Notes under the pieces: model-generated | The model's database searches: none | The model's input: the letters and a program-made list of their open reading frames with translations, nothing else | What the model was told of the DNA's origin: nothing | Position numbers and translations under genes: made by a program | Source: Metallyticus violacea | Taxonomy: Eukaryota > Arthropoda > Insecta > Mantodea > Metallyticidae | Length of the DNA stretch: 64,000 nucleotides | Assembly: GCA_030762175.1 (NCBI GenBank) | Contig: CM060831.1 | Span: forward strand, 75,431,001-75,495,000 | Direction of reading: 5' to 3' | Part shown: piece after piece, positions 45,698 to 57,883 of the stretch | Layout of the letters: each line of letters begins with the position of its first letter | How positions within the stretch are numbered: position 1 is the stretch's first letter

Positions 45698-47536
45698 AGT
45701 TGTTTCTCTTGTCTTAGTTTATTATTTGCGATTATATTTTTAAAAACCGAAAAGGATGCTTCAGTGTTATACAATTTTCTTGGACAAAATCTTAATATAC
45801 ATATTTGTGATGTTGTTAGATACACGTTAAGCTGTCTACATCTTCTCCTTGTTCTAAATACGTCTTTGTTCTAAACTCATTGTTTTTAATAACACCAGTC
45901 TAATTTCATCTTGACGGCCTCACCAGTAGATGTTGCTGTGTGTTTTCTATGACTCATATGTCTTAAAATATTCATATAATGGGTTTAGTTTATAAATATT
46001 TCATGAACGAGGAAAATTTCCAAAATTAATTTTGAAACTAGAAGAGCTGATCTCTTATTCTACTATCATTGAAGCAATATTTTGCTACATGATATTTTTA
46101 TCATATATTGAAAAATTATATATGATTCTAATTCAAATTTGCAGTGATTTTATTTTTACTTTATACCAAATGGAAATAGTCCACAGCAGAGATTTTAATT
46201 TTAATGTGATAGTGTGCTATTAATTAAAACACAACTCTTTAATTCCTTCAAAGTTCTCCGAATTGGGGCAGGATCCGCAGGCAGAGCGAATTTTAAGACT
46301 TTACTTGACGGAATAAAATTTTTGAAATAAAATTAGAGGAGGTATTTACATTGCTTAATATTAATGTTTTCAATGACACGTAAAAATGAGCGGAACTAAT
46401 TCTGCGGTTTCATTGCAACGCCTGTTCGATATGCATATACAATACATTTACATGGTTGTCAAAAATATGTATGAGCATATAAATGCTGGGCCTGGTGATT
46501 CTGTTTGTAGGGGTTGCTGTTCAGGATCTTGACCTCGACCATTCCGCTCACCTTCCCATGAATATCCTTTAAACTTCTTCACCAGTGCCACTTCCTTGAT
46601 GAGTGCAATATCTGACGCATTCCAGTCGTTTAATAATTGACGGTAGCTTGCGATAACTGATGTTTTATCAAGGTATTAGATATCAGATATTAGAGTGAAT
46701 ATTTTACAATGTGTTTTATTGTCAGATTCTCACGAAATTTTTCTCACTAAGTTCTTGGGAACTCTATGCATCCCTGGACTGTAACTAGTGTCCCTTTTGC
46801 TGATTTAATGCTAAGTTATACACATATGAATATTCTAGCAGAATTCTGCACATGTTTTCACTCTGAAAGATAAAAAATATTAAATTAAGGTTTCTGTAAC
46901 TCTTTGGTTGCTTAACAAAATACTTATTAAACGACATGACCTAACGAAACTTAGAGAAGAGTCAATTGTGAAATGTCTATTACTATATTTTATCTTAGAA
47001 CCATTTTTCCACAATCACTGTTTTACATCAGTCCATATGGACTTAAGATAAATAGCCTGCCCCAAAGCAATTGAGGTAATTTATTTAATCATTTGGAATG
47101 ATGACCATCAAATGCCCAAAAATCAGATCAAGGTTTCACTGAAGTTGGGTTCATAATTCAGTAGCATCAGTAGTGTTTTATACGACCTTTTTCATACACA
47201 CAAAATAGTTGTCCCAGTTTTCGGATGAAACAAATATATATTATTTTCTTATGTTGATATATTACCTACTGTCATCCTTTTTCATAATTATCGCTGAACA
47301 GTTGGTCTTTTTGGGGAAGAGTTTTAGGGAAGACGAATTTTCTTTGAAAAATAGCTTTTATCCGTTTTACCAAATATATAACACTCTTCCGAGAAGTGAT
47401 TAATATGCGAGTAACTATCCCGCGTAGGCTTTCACTCCTTTCCTCCAACAATTACTGCCAATTCAAACGAAATTCGTAAACTCTGCTTCGTTCCAACTCT
47501 TGGAATTTATCGTAATAAACTACCTTCCCGACAACC
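45698..47536. other. No gene recognised
   Basis: Short hydrophobic frames (45677-45874, 46032-46223, 47209-47403) reflect AT-rich composition. Confidence 0.5.
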
Positions 47537-47850
47537 TCCTTGGTCTAGTGCTTTGCGTTGCTGACTGCTGAGATACCCGGTACCTGCTTATGAATTTTTG
47601 TAAGTAAAGGAGACTGGGAACGGGATCTAACCGACCTCATAAGGCAATTGGGTAGCTGCCTGATGGAGAGTTGGCGTTCTTCGATCACGAAAGTCGCATT
47701 AAATGCGACCAGCGGTGTGTCGGCATGCTGACTACATTCCCACCCGGCAATACTGTCCTCTGTCTAACCTATGAAGTCGTAAGACAGAGATAGAGGAAGC
47801 AGAGGTCGCCGCGGCAGGCTAAGGCTCGCATCGGCCTGTAGTACCAAATG
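47537..47850 (+). repeat. tRNA-derived SINE, family B, plus strand
   Basis: CTTGGTCTAGTGCTTTGCGT and TGCTGACTGCTGAG correspond to the head of the 39.6-39.9 kb copy. GGAACGGGATCTAAC, GGTAGCTGCCTGATGGAGAG and ACAGAGATAGAGGAAGC follow in the same order. The B box is lost and identity is moderate, so this is the older of the two copies. Confidence 0.7.
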
Positions 47851-48719
47851 GGAAGAAGTACCAACCTTCAAACACTTTAGAAACATAATTTTATGGATTA
47901 AAGAGAATTAATAACTTTGCACGAATATCTGTTGAGCTTTACATATATAAAGTGGGATAATATTTCTGATTGTTTCAATGCAAACTATAAATGGTATAAG
48001 AAGACCAGGAGTATTTTAAAGATGGTTTTTTGGGTTTAAATATAGTATTAATAGGGTTATAACAATTTATCTTTCATATACAGCTCCAACCTAGACTAAA
48101 AATACAAAATAATATGCTGGATGCGAAATATATGTACATAGAATTTACTAATACAAAGAGGGTCGAAAAACAGACGCCTCAAAAATAAAAACAAAGCGTT
48201 TTACTGCTTGGTCATGATGCTGCATACATTTTATTTTTTATTCTTACTCTGCAATGTTTATATCCTGATATCTTGTTTCTACATCAGGACATAATACTCC
48301 ATTTTTATTTTATTTATTCCTCTTATTTTTTCAATATAATTTAAATTAGAATTTAAATGCTACAGATTTTAAGATCTATGGTGCTAATACTATAACTAAA
48401 CAAAACTAAAACTGGTACTGGAATCCAGCACTACGACTATTTTAATTATAACTTATAATTAAACCTACAATTACTGATTGCATTTAGAATTAATTCATTT
48501 AAAATTTCTTATCCGATTTAATGTCTGCAATCTTTATATCTGCTAACTCTCGGTATCCAGGCTGCTCTCCACTGGAATTGGCATCAGGACCTAGACATCA
48601 ATGATGTTGTTGCCGGTCTCAAGCAGCAGCTATACTGGCAGTGTGTTGGCAGTACAATTTCCTTCTCTTCTCTCCTTCTTTTGATTTCAGTCTACTTCAT
48701 CTTCCCTCAACTTCTTCCT
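47851..48719. other. No gene recognised
   Basis: AT-rich sequence without supported features. Confidence 0.5.
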
Positions 48720-48724
48720 TTCCA

Positions 48725-49345
48725 CCCGAAAACTGCTATTAAGCCCTTCTTCTGTCAATTTTGCTCCCTTCTTCGGATTCAAATTGAATGTTATCTTCTT
48801 TATCACCTTTTTCTTCAACTAATTTTATTTGTAAATATCTTTCTTGCCTTTCCCTGATTCTCTGGGATCTTCTAGGAGAATATACATTTCTGATCTTTGG
48901 ATTTTTTCTTATATACTCTTTTGCCATTTTGCACGATATTTTATTTGTTAGTTCTTTCAACACCCTATAATCATCTTGATCTCTCATGATGTTCCAGGTG
49001 TGTTTCCCTGCAAGTAGCCGTCTTTCCTGAGCTACAATTGACAGGTATTTAGGGCATCCAAATGAGACATGTTCCGGTGTATCGATCACGTTACAATCAA
49101 TACGTGTATCGTTTGCTTGTAATTTAAATCTTTGCAGATATGAACGATGGACCGTATCACGTTACATAATGCACTAAACCCTTACTGGGATGGATATGTT
49201 TGAGTTGTAATCTTTGCTTTATGGATGGGAAGATTTCATATATTCTACTGCCTTCTTTTATTTCATTGTATTCTTGTACCCATATTTGTAATAAAAAATC
49301 TTTGATTTCTCTTAGTCTCCACACTTTTTGCCAATAATGTTCGTT
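48725..49345 (-). pseudogene. LINE ORF2 C-terminal fragment
   Basis: On the minus strand a frame (49089-48739, 116 codons) begins MIDTPEHVSFGCPKYLSIVA and QERRLLAGKHTWNIMRDQDD, and ends in a Lys/Arg/Glu-rich tail. The first block matches the DTxEHVLFxCPxY zinc-knuckle-like motif at the C-terminus of R1-, I- or Jockey-type LINE polyproteins. The leading C-x-C is mutated. Upstream (49345-49130, minus), NNEHYWQKVWRLREIKDFLL and YEIFPSIKQRLQLKHIHPSK continue the family layout in another frame, then a stop. Only the extreme 3' end of the element remains. The clade is uncertain. Confidence 0.6.
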
Positions 49346-49655
49346 GTTTTTGAGTTATATATGCTGCATACATATTTATAGATAGGAAATACAATAGCTT
49401 ACCATAAACAAAGCATTTAATATGTCAAGTACAGAGTATTACTTCTTTGGATTACATGCCGTAATTAGTAAATTGCGTTTCAAGCGTTAGTAATAGTTCA
49501 TAAAACTTAATTACTGCAGTTTTCACAAAGATCTGCAAACTGAGTGACAGTGCGGGAGTTGTGGTTAGACTGAGGTGCAGTCCGCCACTCTGCCAATGAC
49601 ATTGGATTATTTTTGAACGAATATGAGCACACGGCACATTGCAACATAACTATGA
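49346..49655. other. No gene recognised
   Basis: Nothing supported. Confidence 0.5.
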
Positions 49656-50790
49656 GGTAGATCCAAATATGGCTACTGTTCTATACAGTCATTATGTCTT
49701 GCGTTAAAAGTTCAATTTGCAATATTTTGTAGGTTAATGCATAACGTATACTGGTAGTGGTTCCCGCCTATGAAGGTGTGCAAATTGAGACACATCCATG
49801 TTCCGCCTACAGCAAAATTAAGGTGACACTCGACGAACAATACGCTGCCCTGAAATCCTATTTGGTCTCAACAAATCTTCGGCTGAGGCCTATGCAATGT
49901 TGCTTATGGAAAATGTTTTTCCTTCCTTATAGCACAGCTCGAAGTTGGTTTAAAATGTTCAAAGGAAGGTGGACTTGGTGGGCCGGTTTGTCCTCTAACG
50001 GAAGAAAACACCGCTGCTGTCATTGTGAGAGAGGATCGTGGAATACTATTAAGAAAACTGAAATTCTAAAAACCTCACTAGGTGTCACACACATTGGTAA
50101 CATGAGACGTGTTTGTGTACTGTTGATTCCCAAACAAAGGACGTTCGTGTGCAGCTTTCCATGCAGTTTAAAATGTTACAGGAACATAAGGTTTTGTTTT
50201 CAAATGTAATTATTTACATTTTATCACTGCTGATGAAACTTGGCTACATCATGTCGGTTCTGAGAGCAAACAGCAAAGCGCTGAGTGGAAATTTCCATCG
50301 CCACCAACACCATAAGCAAAAGTGATTGCTTCTGCTGTGAAAGTTATTGTCATCTCATTTTTCGATATTCAAGGAATGGTTTACCAGCATGTCGTAACAT
50401 GTGCCCACAACTGTAATGGGGTAATGCAGAGATTTCTTGAAAACTCTGCAAGACCATATTACATACAAAAGACCTTATTTCCGTACAACAATCGGATGCT
50501 GCACCACGATAATGCATGGCCGCAAAGCGCAAAAGTGCTTAATATTTCACAAAAATCAATTTGAAACTGTCCCTATAGTTCGAACTTAGCCCCTTGCGAC
50601 TATTTCCTTTTCCCCAAATTGAAAAAATACCTTCTTGGGAGGCAATTATAAGCAGACATTAAAACTGTAGAGACGATTCTGAAACATCTGTCCAAACTGG
50701 TTTCCTGCATTTCTTTGAAGACTGGTAGAAACACTGTAACAGGTGCATTTTACCCACAGGGACTTTGAGAAAGATAATCAAAAGTGTAAT
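49656..50790 (+). pseudogene. Mariner transposase pseudogene (GVQW/SETMAR-like lineage)
   Basis: Successive frames give EQYAALKS and, shifted, GLNKSSAEAYAMLLMENVF (about 49830-49920, first helix-turn-helix). LTEENTAAVIVREDRGILLR (about 49992-50055) and KDVRVQLSMQFKMLQEHKVL (about 50136-50197) follow. Next is FITADETWLHHVGSESKQQS (first Asp at 50232), then RMLHHDNAWPQSAKVL (second Asp at 50508), SSNLAPCDYFLFPKLKKYL (third Asp at 50598) and FLHFFEDW near the end. All three catalytic Asps survive as codons, but the distance between the second and third is about 15 bases short of the D34D spacing. Frameshifts are frequent, so it is inactive. A possible left terminus is TGAGGTAGATCCAAATATGG after TA at about 49650; no matching right end was found. 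Confidence 0.82.
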
Positions 50791-53279
50791 GAAGATTAAA
50801 GGTAAGTTGTCACAAATATTATAATTCTTTATTGAACAACCTTCGTGTATCATATCGTAGGCCATCCGTTCATTCTATTCGTAATTCTTGATACATATTT
50901 TATTGCACATTGTTTAAATACAATTATTGTACCATCAAAGGCGAGAACGTATTGAATCATCTCATTTTTCCGCGTATTATCTCTACGCGATCTTATGTAC
51001 TGCATGAAATCTTTGTTTTAGAGCATAAAACACACTTCTACTTGCGTTTGAGTACTAATTTTGCAAGCAAAATAACATTGTTTATATTTTGTAAGAAAAC
51101 AACAAAAAATAAATATACAACTCCTAGTGTGCAACAGTGGCATTTACTGTTGCATCCCCATAAAGATTCTTAGGGTGTTCATGGATGCAAATTGGAGTCA
51201 CGCCATCCGCATTTAGAAATGCTACACGGCACCTTGTCTTAACCTCACGTCAATGTCAGCCATTTTCTTAAACAGTAAAGGGCTGCCACCTGTTGACTGA
51301 ACAAGCAGTATTGCCTACAAATGCATAAGAAAGCTGGAGCAATTAGCTTAAATTAATTTTCTGATATAAATATTCAATAGGTAAATAAAGAATTGTCTTA
51401 CATTTTAGAGGTAAGCGTACAAAAAAAAATGATTAGAGATTAAAGAAAGGAATAATAATTTACTTGGTATTTTCAGACTTATTTTGAATGAATAAAATCG
51501 CATATATTATAAAAATGTGGATTTTGTTTCATGGAGATGAATATGCAAATTCAATTCCATGCATTTGCAGGTTAAATAACTAAATAGAAAATGTACCTTA
51601 TGAGAGCGTGCATGCAAGCTAACGATACGTTCAGACATATGAAGACAGATTGCTTAAGGAAGAAGTATGAAGTTTCTAGATCGAAGTTTTGCACGAAGTG
51701 AAGATATCCCGCTTATTAATCTATGAATTAATGCTGTTGGCTTTAAATATGCTGACTTTAAGTAGTTAACTCATGTTGTTTTTGCTCTTTCGTTTCAGGA
51801 GACGGCTCGCTAAAAACTCCATCCTTCAAAGGTCAAAGTAAGTGAACATGACTATCCTTAAAGCATTAAATGAAGGTTTTGCATGACATGCATATAAGTC
51901 GATTATTATCATGGTCGTTAGACACACGCAATTCTTTGAAGCCATGCGTAATTCCGAAATAGTATAAGAGAAACATATTTTGTGAGGGAACTCAACATCG
52001 TTAACTATTAATGTTTTGTAAGCCCTTTAAGTTAATGTATTATATTCATTTTAGCTCTAACTTTTAGGTTTTTTTTTAATTTGATTCGCCAGGAAGTACT
52101 TTTGAACGAATTATAAAATGTTATGTTTTATACATCTAAAGCAAACTAAAATGTTAAAATGAACTAAATGTTGCCTCTTTTAATTAATTTTTTTTAAAAA
52201 AAACTTAAAGGCAAATAAACGGGACTTTATTATTTACATATATTTACTTTTTTTGAAAACTTAGATTGAATTTTAAAATTTTGATTTGAAACGAGTTCAA
52301 TTTCCCTCTTTATTACACACCATTTTTCCACAACCTACATGTACCTTTTGCCATGCATATACCGTTGTTAAATTATTATTTTCTGAAATTTAATAAAATT
52401 ACATATTACTGTATAAAAATTAAGTACATTTACAAAATTATTCATTGCGAATTTCAAGAAAACTTTAACAAAAGGCCTTGCAAATTCTTCAGTTTTCTTA
52501 TCCTCTTTGTTTCTTGCTTCTCTTTTGTGTTCAATTTCAGAAATTTTTCATAGTAGCCATAGGGATGTTCTACTAATCCTGATATATTTTTCCTTTTTCT
52601 TAAGAGGATTAAAAAGACCGTGTGTTGCCAATTTTAAATTAACTAAATTTAAACATCTTATTTCAAAACATTTAATTTGTATGCGAAACATAATTAACAA
52701 ATTTTAAGCATTGGAGTAAACATTACCTTTTTTAAATTTAAAGCCATTTTTTTCTAAAAGTTTATACAAATTTTTCATAATTTCTAGATAAACCCATTTT
52801 TCCTAAATGATTGACAATTAGATTAGTAGAAGTTTTTTTTATTTAGTTAAATTGTAATGTTCACGTCAAATAGACATTAAGTCTTTAGTTGCTTAATAAT
52901 CTTCTAGAAACAGCATGAAATTTTCAAGGCAATTGATACAGTATTTTTTTTTCTCTATAGGCACCCGCATAGAGGAAAATGTAATTTGATAATCTTAGAT
53001 CAAGAACAAAGTATTAAAAACATACTCACAGTTCCAACCCAGAAGCTAATGCATACCTGCTCCATAGTCAGAACCTGTTCAGAATAGGCATCAGAAAGAG
53101 AAAATTTTCCTCTAACGAATGGTGGGCTGAGAAAAAAAAATAATTTCAATTTAACAATCGATTTTCCGGATAATGAATTAGAGCATTGTACTACCCATAT
53201 AAATAACGAATATCTATATATTTTTGGAGGAACAAGCGCGAACGGCTTTTTCTTGGGAGATGTGTCGTCAATTTGCGAA
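50791..53279. other. No gene recognised
   Basis: AT-rich DNA. Frames at 50910-51173, 52353-52553 and 52507-52707 have no motif. Long T and A runs are frequent around 52060-52260. Confidence 0.5.
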
Positions 53280-53904
53280 CTATTATCCGTTTTTGGGTAG
53301 TGAGGGGGAAAACCAACAGATATTCGTCGAAGAATGAAGGGCTATATAGAAATTTCTGTGTGTCACTTCAGCAGATCTGAGTGTACACAAAGTTTAAAAG
53401 TGGGACGTCAACCATGAGTGAGGCAGCTCGCTATTGTCGACCGCATACTGCGATTACGCCAGACTCGTGATCCTGCGCACCACATTATCCACGATGTTCT
53501 ACAGTACCGCTAAGTGCTCCCCGGGAGTTGAAGGAACGTCATGTGGATGTTTGTGGAAAACTGTTACGATGTCATGAAGCCGAGATGGTTTCCTAAAGTG
53601 TGCCTATAGAAACCTGGTGAGTCCACTGCTTCCAACCAGAGACCAAGCGAGCCAATAAAGAATGACATTCACCATCGCCAAAACCAAAAATCTCCATGCA
53701 GCTGTGTCAGCCGGTAAAGTGTGCACGAGTGTTCACGCAGTCAATCAAAAGAGTGGTTTTCTAATGGAATCCAGACATTAGTGAAACGCTGGAACACCCA
53801 TATTAAATATGGTGGAGACAATCTGAAAAATGGAGAAATATTTTCAATCCCGATGTTATTTTCATGAATAAAATATTAAGGAAACTTTTTGGCTAAGCCT
53901 CGTA
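53280..53904 (+). mobile_element. Mariner relic with internal deletion
   Basis: KELKERHVDVCGKLLRCHEA (about 53530-53590) and FQPETKRANKE (about 53628-53660) match the stretch before and after the first catalytic Asp, where DETW has decayed to IETW. KISMQLCQPVK continues to the SAGKVM block. The text then jumps to SNGIQTLVKRWNTHIKYGGD (about 53757-53825), the C-terminal helix, so the second and third catalytic blocks are deleted. The right end GGAAACTTTTTGGCTAAGCC then TCG and TA (53903) looks like a mariner terminus. The left end was not found. Confidence 0.65.
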
Positions 53905-55364
53905 CAAACCAAAACCTTGTAGCCGAAAATAAAGAACTCATTTATTTAAATTAATAGGACTATAATCGATGTGAATAATTAATGTAAATATGATCTGATG
54001 CTGTATGTAATTTTTATTAAGGATGTTGTATTCATTTTCATGTTTTGTTATTATGTGGCTGGCAGGTAAATGTTTAGTAGGAGAAGGTCATTATATATTT
54101 TTAGGAAAGTACAGGTTACATTACTGGACTGCTCGTTAACCTATTGCCGTATGGAATGGGGCAATGGAATTTTAAAGGGTTCGATCAGGGAAAAAGAGAT
54201 CTTTTGCTGGACACGAACTTGTTTCTTTTGTAAGGTTTTAGGAAAGCAAGTTGCCGATCCGAGACCCGGAATATGCCTTTTAACTAGCGTAGATAGAATT
54301 GTTATTACAACAGGTAACGGGGAACACTAACTTTAAGAGAAGACTTCTCTTTTGTAAACAAAGGCTTCTCGAGAAATGAACAAATGTCAACCGTAACAGA
54401 CAACCTAAGTTTTATGGCCTTTTAGCAGCAAATCTAGACACGGAAACAGGTTTCTGGCATAACTTCAGAAACAAATAGATGTTTTTTATTTATTTATGGC
54501 CGATACGTAATCTATTGCGAGTTCATTGTTGTTAAATCCAAGTACTGAAAGGCTAGGAAAAATGAAGGGGTGTCAGATCTGTAAAGATTCCACATATTTA
54601 TGGCAGGAATGTCCGTTCCTGGAATTACCATAGTGTGAGAACATTTATTTTAGATAATTGTCGAACTTAACCAATAGAAACATTCCAAAGTTGAACGAAT
54701 CGGAGCGAGCTAGAATAATAGATATGAAGGGATGACCGAGATCAGTAATATTTGAGGATTTATATTTCGCGTAGGAGGGGCATAACTATAGAATAAACTG
54801 TACGGCTAAGGTAGAGAGTAAGATGAGGAGTCATCAGTCGTACTTACGAGTCATGGTTATGAGTCATGAGGAGTCAGTGGCCCATCATCAGATATAAGTC
54901 ATGGTTGAAATCGGAGAGTCATTTGCTAGTTAGAATAAATGGGCATGAAAATAAGGAATCAGAATCGAAATGCACAAAGTCTGTATAAAAGGAGTAGTCT
55001 GTAGTCAATTAAAGTAGCCGGCAATTGTGAACCGATAAACTTTATTTAGAAGTCAACTGAGATCTTTGAACTATCTTCAAGCCAACACGAACAGTCCGAT
55101 ATTCTTATAATAAGAGCGAATAAATAGTGTCAACTGAGAACTTTGCGTATTTCTGTGTTGACCTTTCCCTCTGACTCAAACGAGTAACAAAATTCCAGAA
55201 TTTCCCTGAGGTACAATATTCCTAATCCAGAAGCCAAGGGGCATCCGACCAAATAGTTAAATAATCACTTAATTTCCTCCTGCTCCTCTCACGAGCAACG
55301 ACCGAATCCACAATAGGGTCCCATTTCTCATTTATTTTAACTTTACTTATGCTTTTTGATACTC
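53905..55364. other. No gene recognised
   Basis: A frame at 54070-54330 (86 codons, plus) has no family motif. GAGTCAT-type words recur at about 54828-54925 (TCATGGTTATGAGTCATGAG), which looks like slippage rather than a designed array. Confidence 0.45.
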
Positions 55365-55365
55365 T

Positions 55366-55669
55366 AATCGTAAGATCACCGCCACGGGTGGCCGAGGTCG
55401 TTAAGGCATGAACTCGTGAGCGGGAGGTCTGCGGTTCGAATCCCGCCAGGACCGTCCTCCCTGACTGGGGTTTTTTCCAGGTTTTCCTCAGTCTTCATAA
55501 CTGGCAAATGCCGGGGAGGTACCTAAACTTAGGCCTGGAACGCTTCCTTCCTTAAAAAAAAAATCCTTTCCCAATATATCATTTCATTTCATGTATCAGT
55601 GTCCACCGCCTGTGGTGCCTCAGTAGTAAAAACGGGCGTTAAACACTACTCAAAAAAAAATCGTAAGAT
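55366..55669 (+). repeat. tRNA-derived SINE, family C, with target duplication
   Basis: The body (about 55377-55658) has a head reading GGTGGCCGAGGTCGTTAAGG with B box CGGTTCGAATCCC, like a Leu- or Ser-type tRNA. Then come CGTCCTCCCTGACTGGGG, a T run, GCCGGGGAGGTACCTAAAC and CGCTTCCTTCCTT. An internal A run is followed by CAGTAGTAAAAACGGGCGTT and a terminal A run. AATCGTAAGAT is repeated exactly at 55366-55376 and 55659-55669; the first two A of the right copy could belong to the tail. An intact B box and a perfect duplication suggest a fairly recent insertion. Confidence 0.9.
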
Positions 55670-56444
55670 GAGCTTTCAATTTTTCTTGAACATGTTATAT
55701 CCTTTATTACCGCGGCTAACAAGTAAATTGAGATTTTTTCCTACCTTTTGTCTATTTTTTTCCCCTTTTATAGCTAAGGATATAAAAATATTTACACATT
55801 AATGACTGAATTTTTCTGGGTGAGCCATACAAGTATCGGCAGCCCTCCAGGAGACAGAGGTTTGTGAATGTTGAGCAAGGAAAGTCAAATCAATTAGGCA
55901 GCAGCTGACGTGTGGGAAGATTCATTAATTCAAACATGTCTTATAGCTCAGTGTTTCCATTGCACAACCAGCATCTTTCTATGAATGTTTGTACTTATAG
56001 AATCGGCTTCTCAATTTCAGAAATAGTTTGGAAATATAATCCTTGTTGTTAAGGTTTCAAATCGCCAAATAATCAATAAAATAGTACAGTTAATTAGCGA
56101 AAAACGCAACCAAAACTTCTTTGAATGTAAATAAAACACGACATTAATCAGTGTTGAAAAGTGTCCTAAAATACATTCGGAGCCTTTTAAAGAATATTGG
56201 ATTTACATGTTTATCCAACTATTTCAATTATCTAAACTTCTTTCCTTTTCATTTAATTCAGATAAGTGATAGTCTATGGTTATGTGTATTATTCCAGATA
56301 TCCATTCACTTTATTTTTGGCTAAAGCATGTACGTAACATTGCTAAATTTATGAGGGAACATGGGACAAAATTATCATTTGATATTTCACTTCTTTACTT
56401 TCACTTTTTTGAAAGCTGAAATTCTGCTAGAAGTACAATAGGAA
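55670..56444. other. No gene recognised
   Basis: Nothing supported beyond short random frames. Confidence 0.5.
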
Positions 56445-57720
56445 CAGAGTATCGGGAAGTTTCTCTATTCGAAGTGGTGTAAGGCAGGTTTGCACTCTGT
56501 CACGCCTACTCTTAATCTTTTTATTAACGACATAATCGAGGCATTACAACAAGAAAATACGGCGCCACCTACGGTGGAAGATATACAGGTACCAGCACTG
56601 CTATATGCGGACGACATTACAATTGTTTCTGCTACGATGAACGGCCTACAGCGTGGACCAAATAGAGTAAAAGAGTTATTGTAATACTTGCATACTTACG
56701 GTAAATACAAGAAACGAAGATTATGACCTTTAAGAACGGAGGTATTTATAGCAAAGCACAGACTTGGACGTATGAAGGACAGACACTAGGTAGCGTGAAG
56801 AAAACCTTCGGCTAACCTTCTCAATGAATGGAAGTTAGGGGAAACACAGTGATGGGGTGAAACTTAGAGCGAATGTAAAAGCAACAGAAATTCTCCGTAT
56901 AAGTTGCAGAATTTCTGATGTGCCGGTAGGGCTGTTAGAGACAGCAATGGGGTCTGCAATGACTTATGGTGCCGAAATATTGGATTGGGTGAGGTCAGGT
57001 TTTCTGAAAGGTATTTAAGTGTGGGAAGCGGTACTGTAATTTGCAGTATCCTTAGGGAATTGGGTGCCTATAGCGAGGTTAGAGAATGCAGGATCCGAGT
57101 AGTAAAGTACTGACTACGAATTGTTCACGGAGATCAGCCACTGATTAGGACGATCTGCTACCGAGAGTAGCTGTGAATGGGAGAGATAAGACCTGGGTTT
57201 CAAAATTAAGAAGGTGTCTGAAAAATATAGGAGTGCGTAACATTTGGATCGCAGAGTGAGGAAACAGGAGAGGGTTGGAAGAAAATTAAGAAACGCTTGG
57301 GGGACAGGCAACTGATTCTTTCGGAGTGTGCAGAAGATGTTTCGCTAGAGATACAATCGGAATTGAAAACTGGGTAAGGGATGGAGCGTTACATACAAAC
57401 AGGGGTCAAACACAACGATCAGGGGTTCGCTTCGTTTGGGTTGGGCGCGTGACGGATGACTAAAATAACAGATAGAGAGGGTATGAGAATCTGCCTTATA
57501 TGTGCGGAAAAATAATCATGAGGGCCTATTCTGGCGTACTGCAAGGAGACAGAAGAATGGGGGAAGAGATATCTACCGGCTCCGTTTATTAACTGGGGGA
57601 GAGAGCAATGGTATTGCTGGACTTTACTGGCAGATAGGAAGGAGGTAGAGGGAGTAGGTAAATTTTTAAATAAAGGAAGACAGCTCAGATCGGGAAGAGA
57701 CAGACAACCGTAAAGAAGGA
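56445..57720 (+). pseudogene. LINE fragment: reverse transcriptase palm to C-terminus
   Basis: SIRSGVRQ then, shifted, LFINDIIEALQQENTAPPTV and VPALLYADDITIVSATMNGL (56490-56684) give the GVRQGCxLSPxLFNLFIND and YADD boxes of a non-LTR reverse transcriptase. YADD carries the paired catalytic Asps. Downstream blocks (ILRISCRISDVPVGLLETAM, then AMTYGAEI) fit the thumb region. RICLICAEK near 57490 fits the CxxC zinc-knuckle-like end. Stops and frameshifts are abundant and the endonuclease half is absent. The wording differs from the 30.9-kb LINE, so two LINE lineages are present. Confidence 0.8.
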
Positions 57721-57883
57721 GAGGGGAACATGAGTCGCAATTTTTTTAATTATGGGTACAGATATGTGTGGGGAACGTAAGTTATTTACTTTTGTATTGT
57801 ATTCTTTCTTTTTTTAATCTTATTTAGGTATTTAAAATTTTTTTCCATTATGTATATATTTTTCCCGTTTATTTATTTCATTA

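Noticed and set aside
54828..54925. GAGTCAT-rich stretch as a designed repeat array
   Set aside because: Units are irregular in spacing and wording; simple slippage is enough to explain it.
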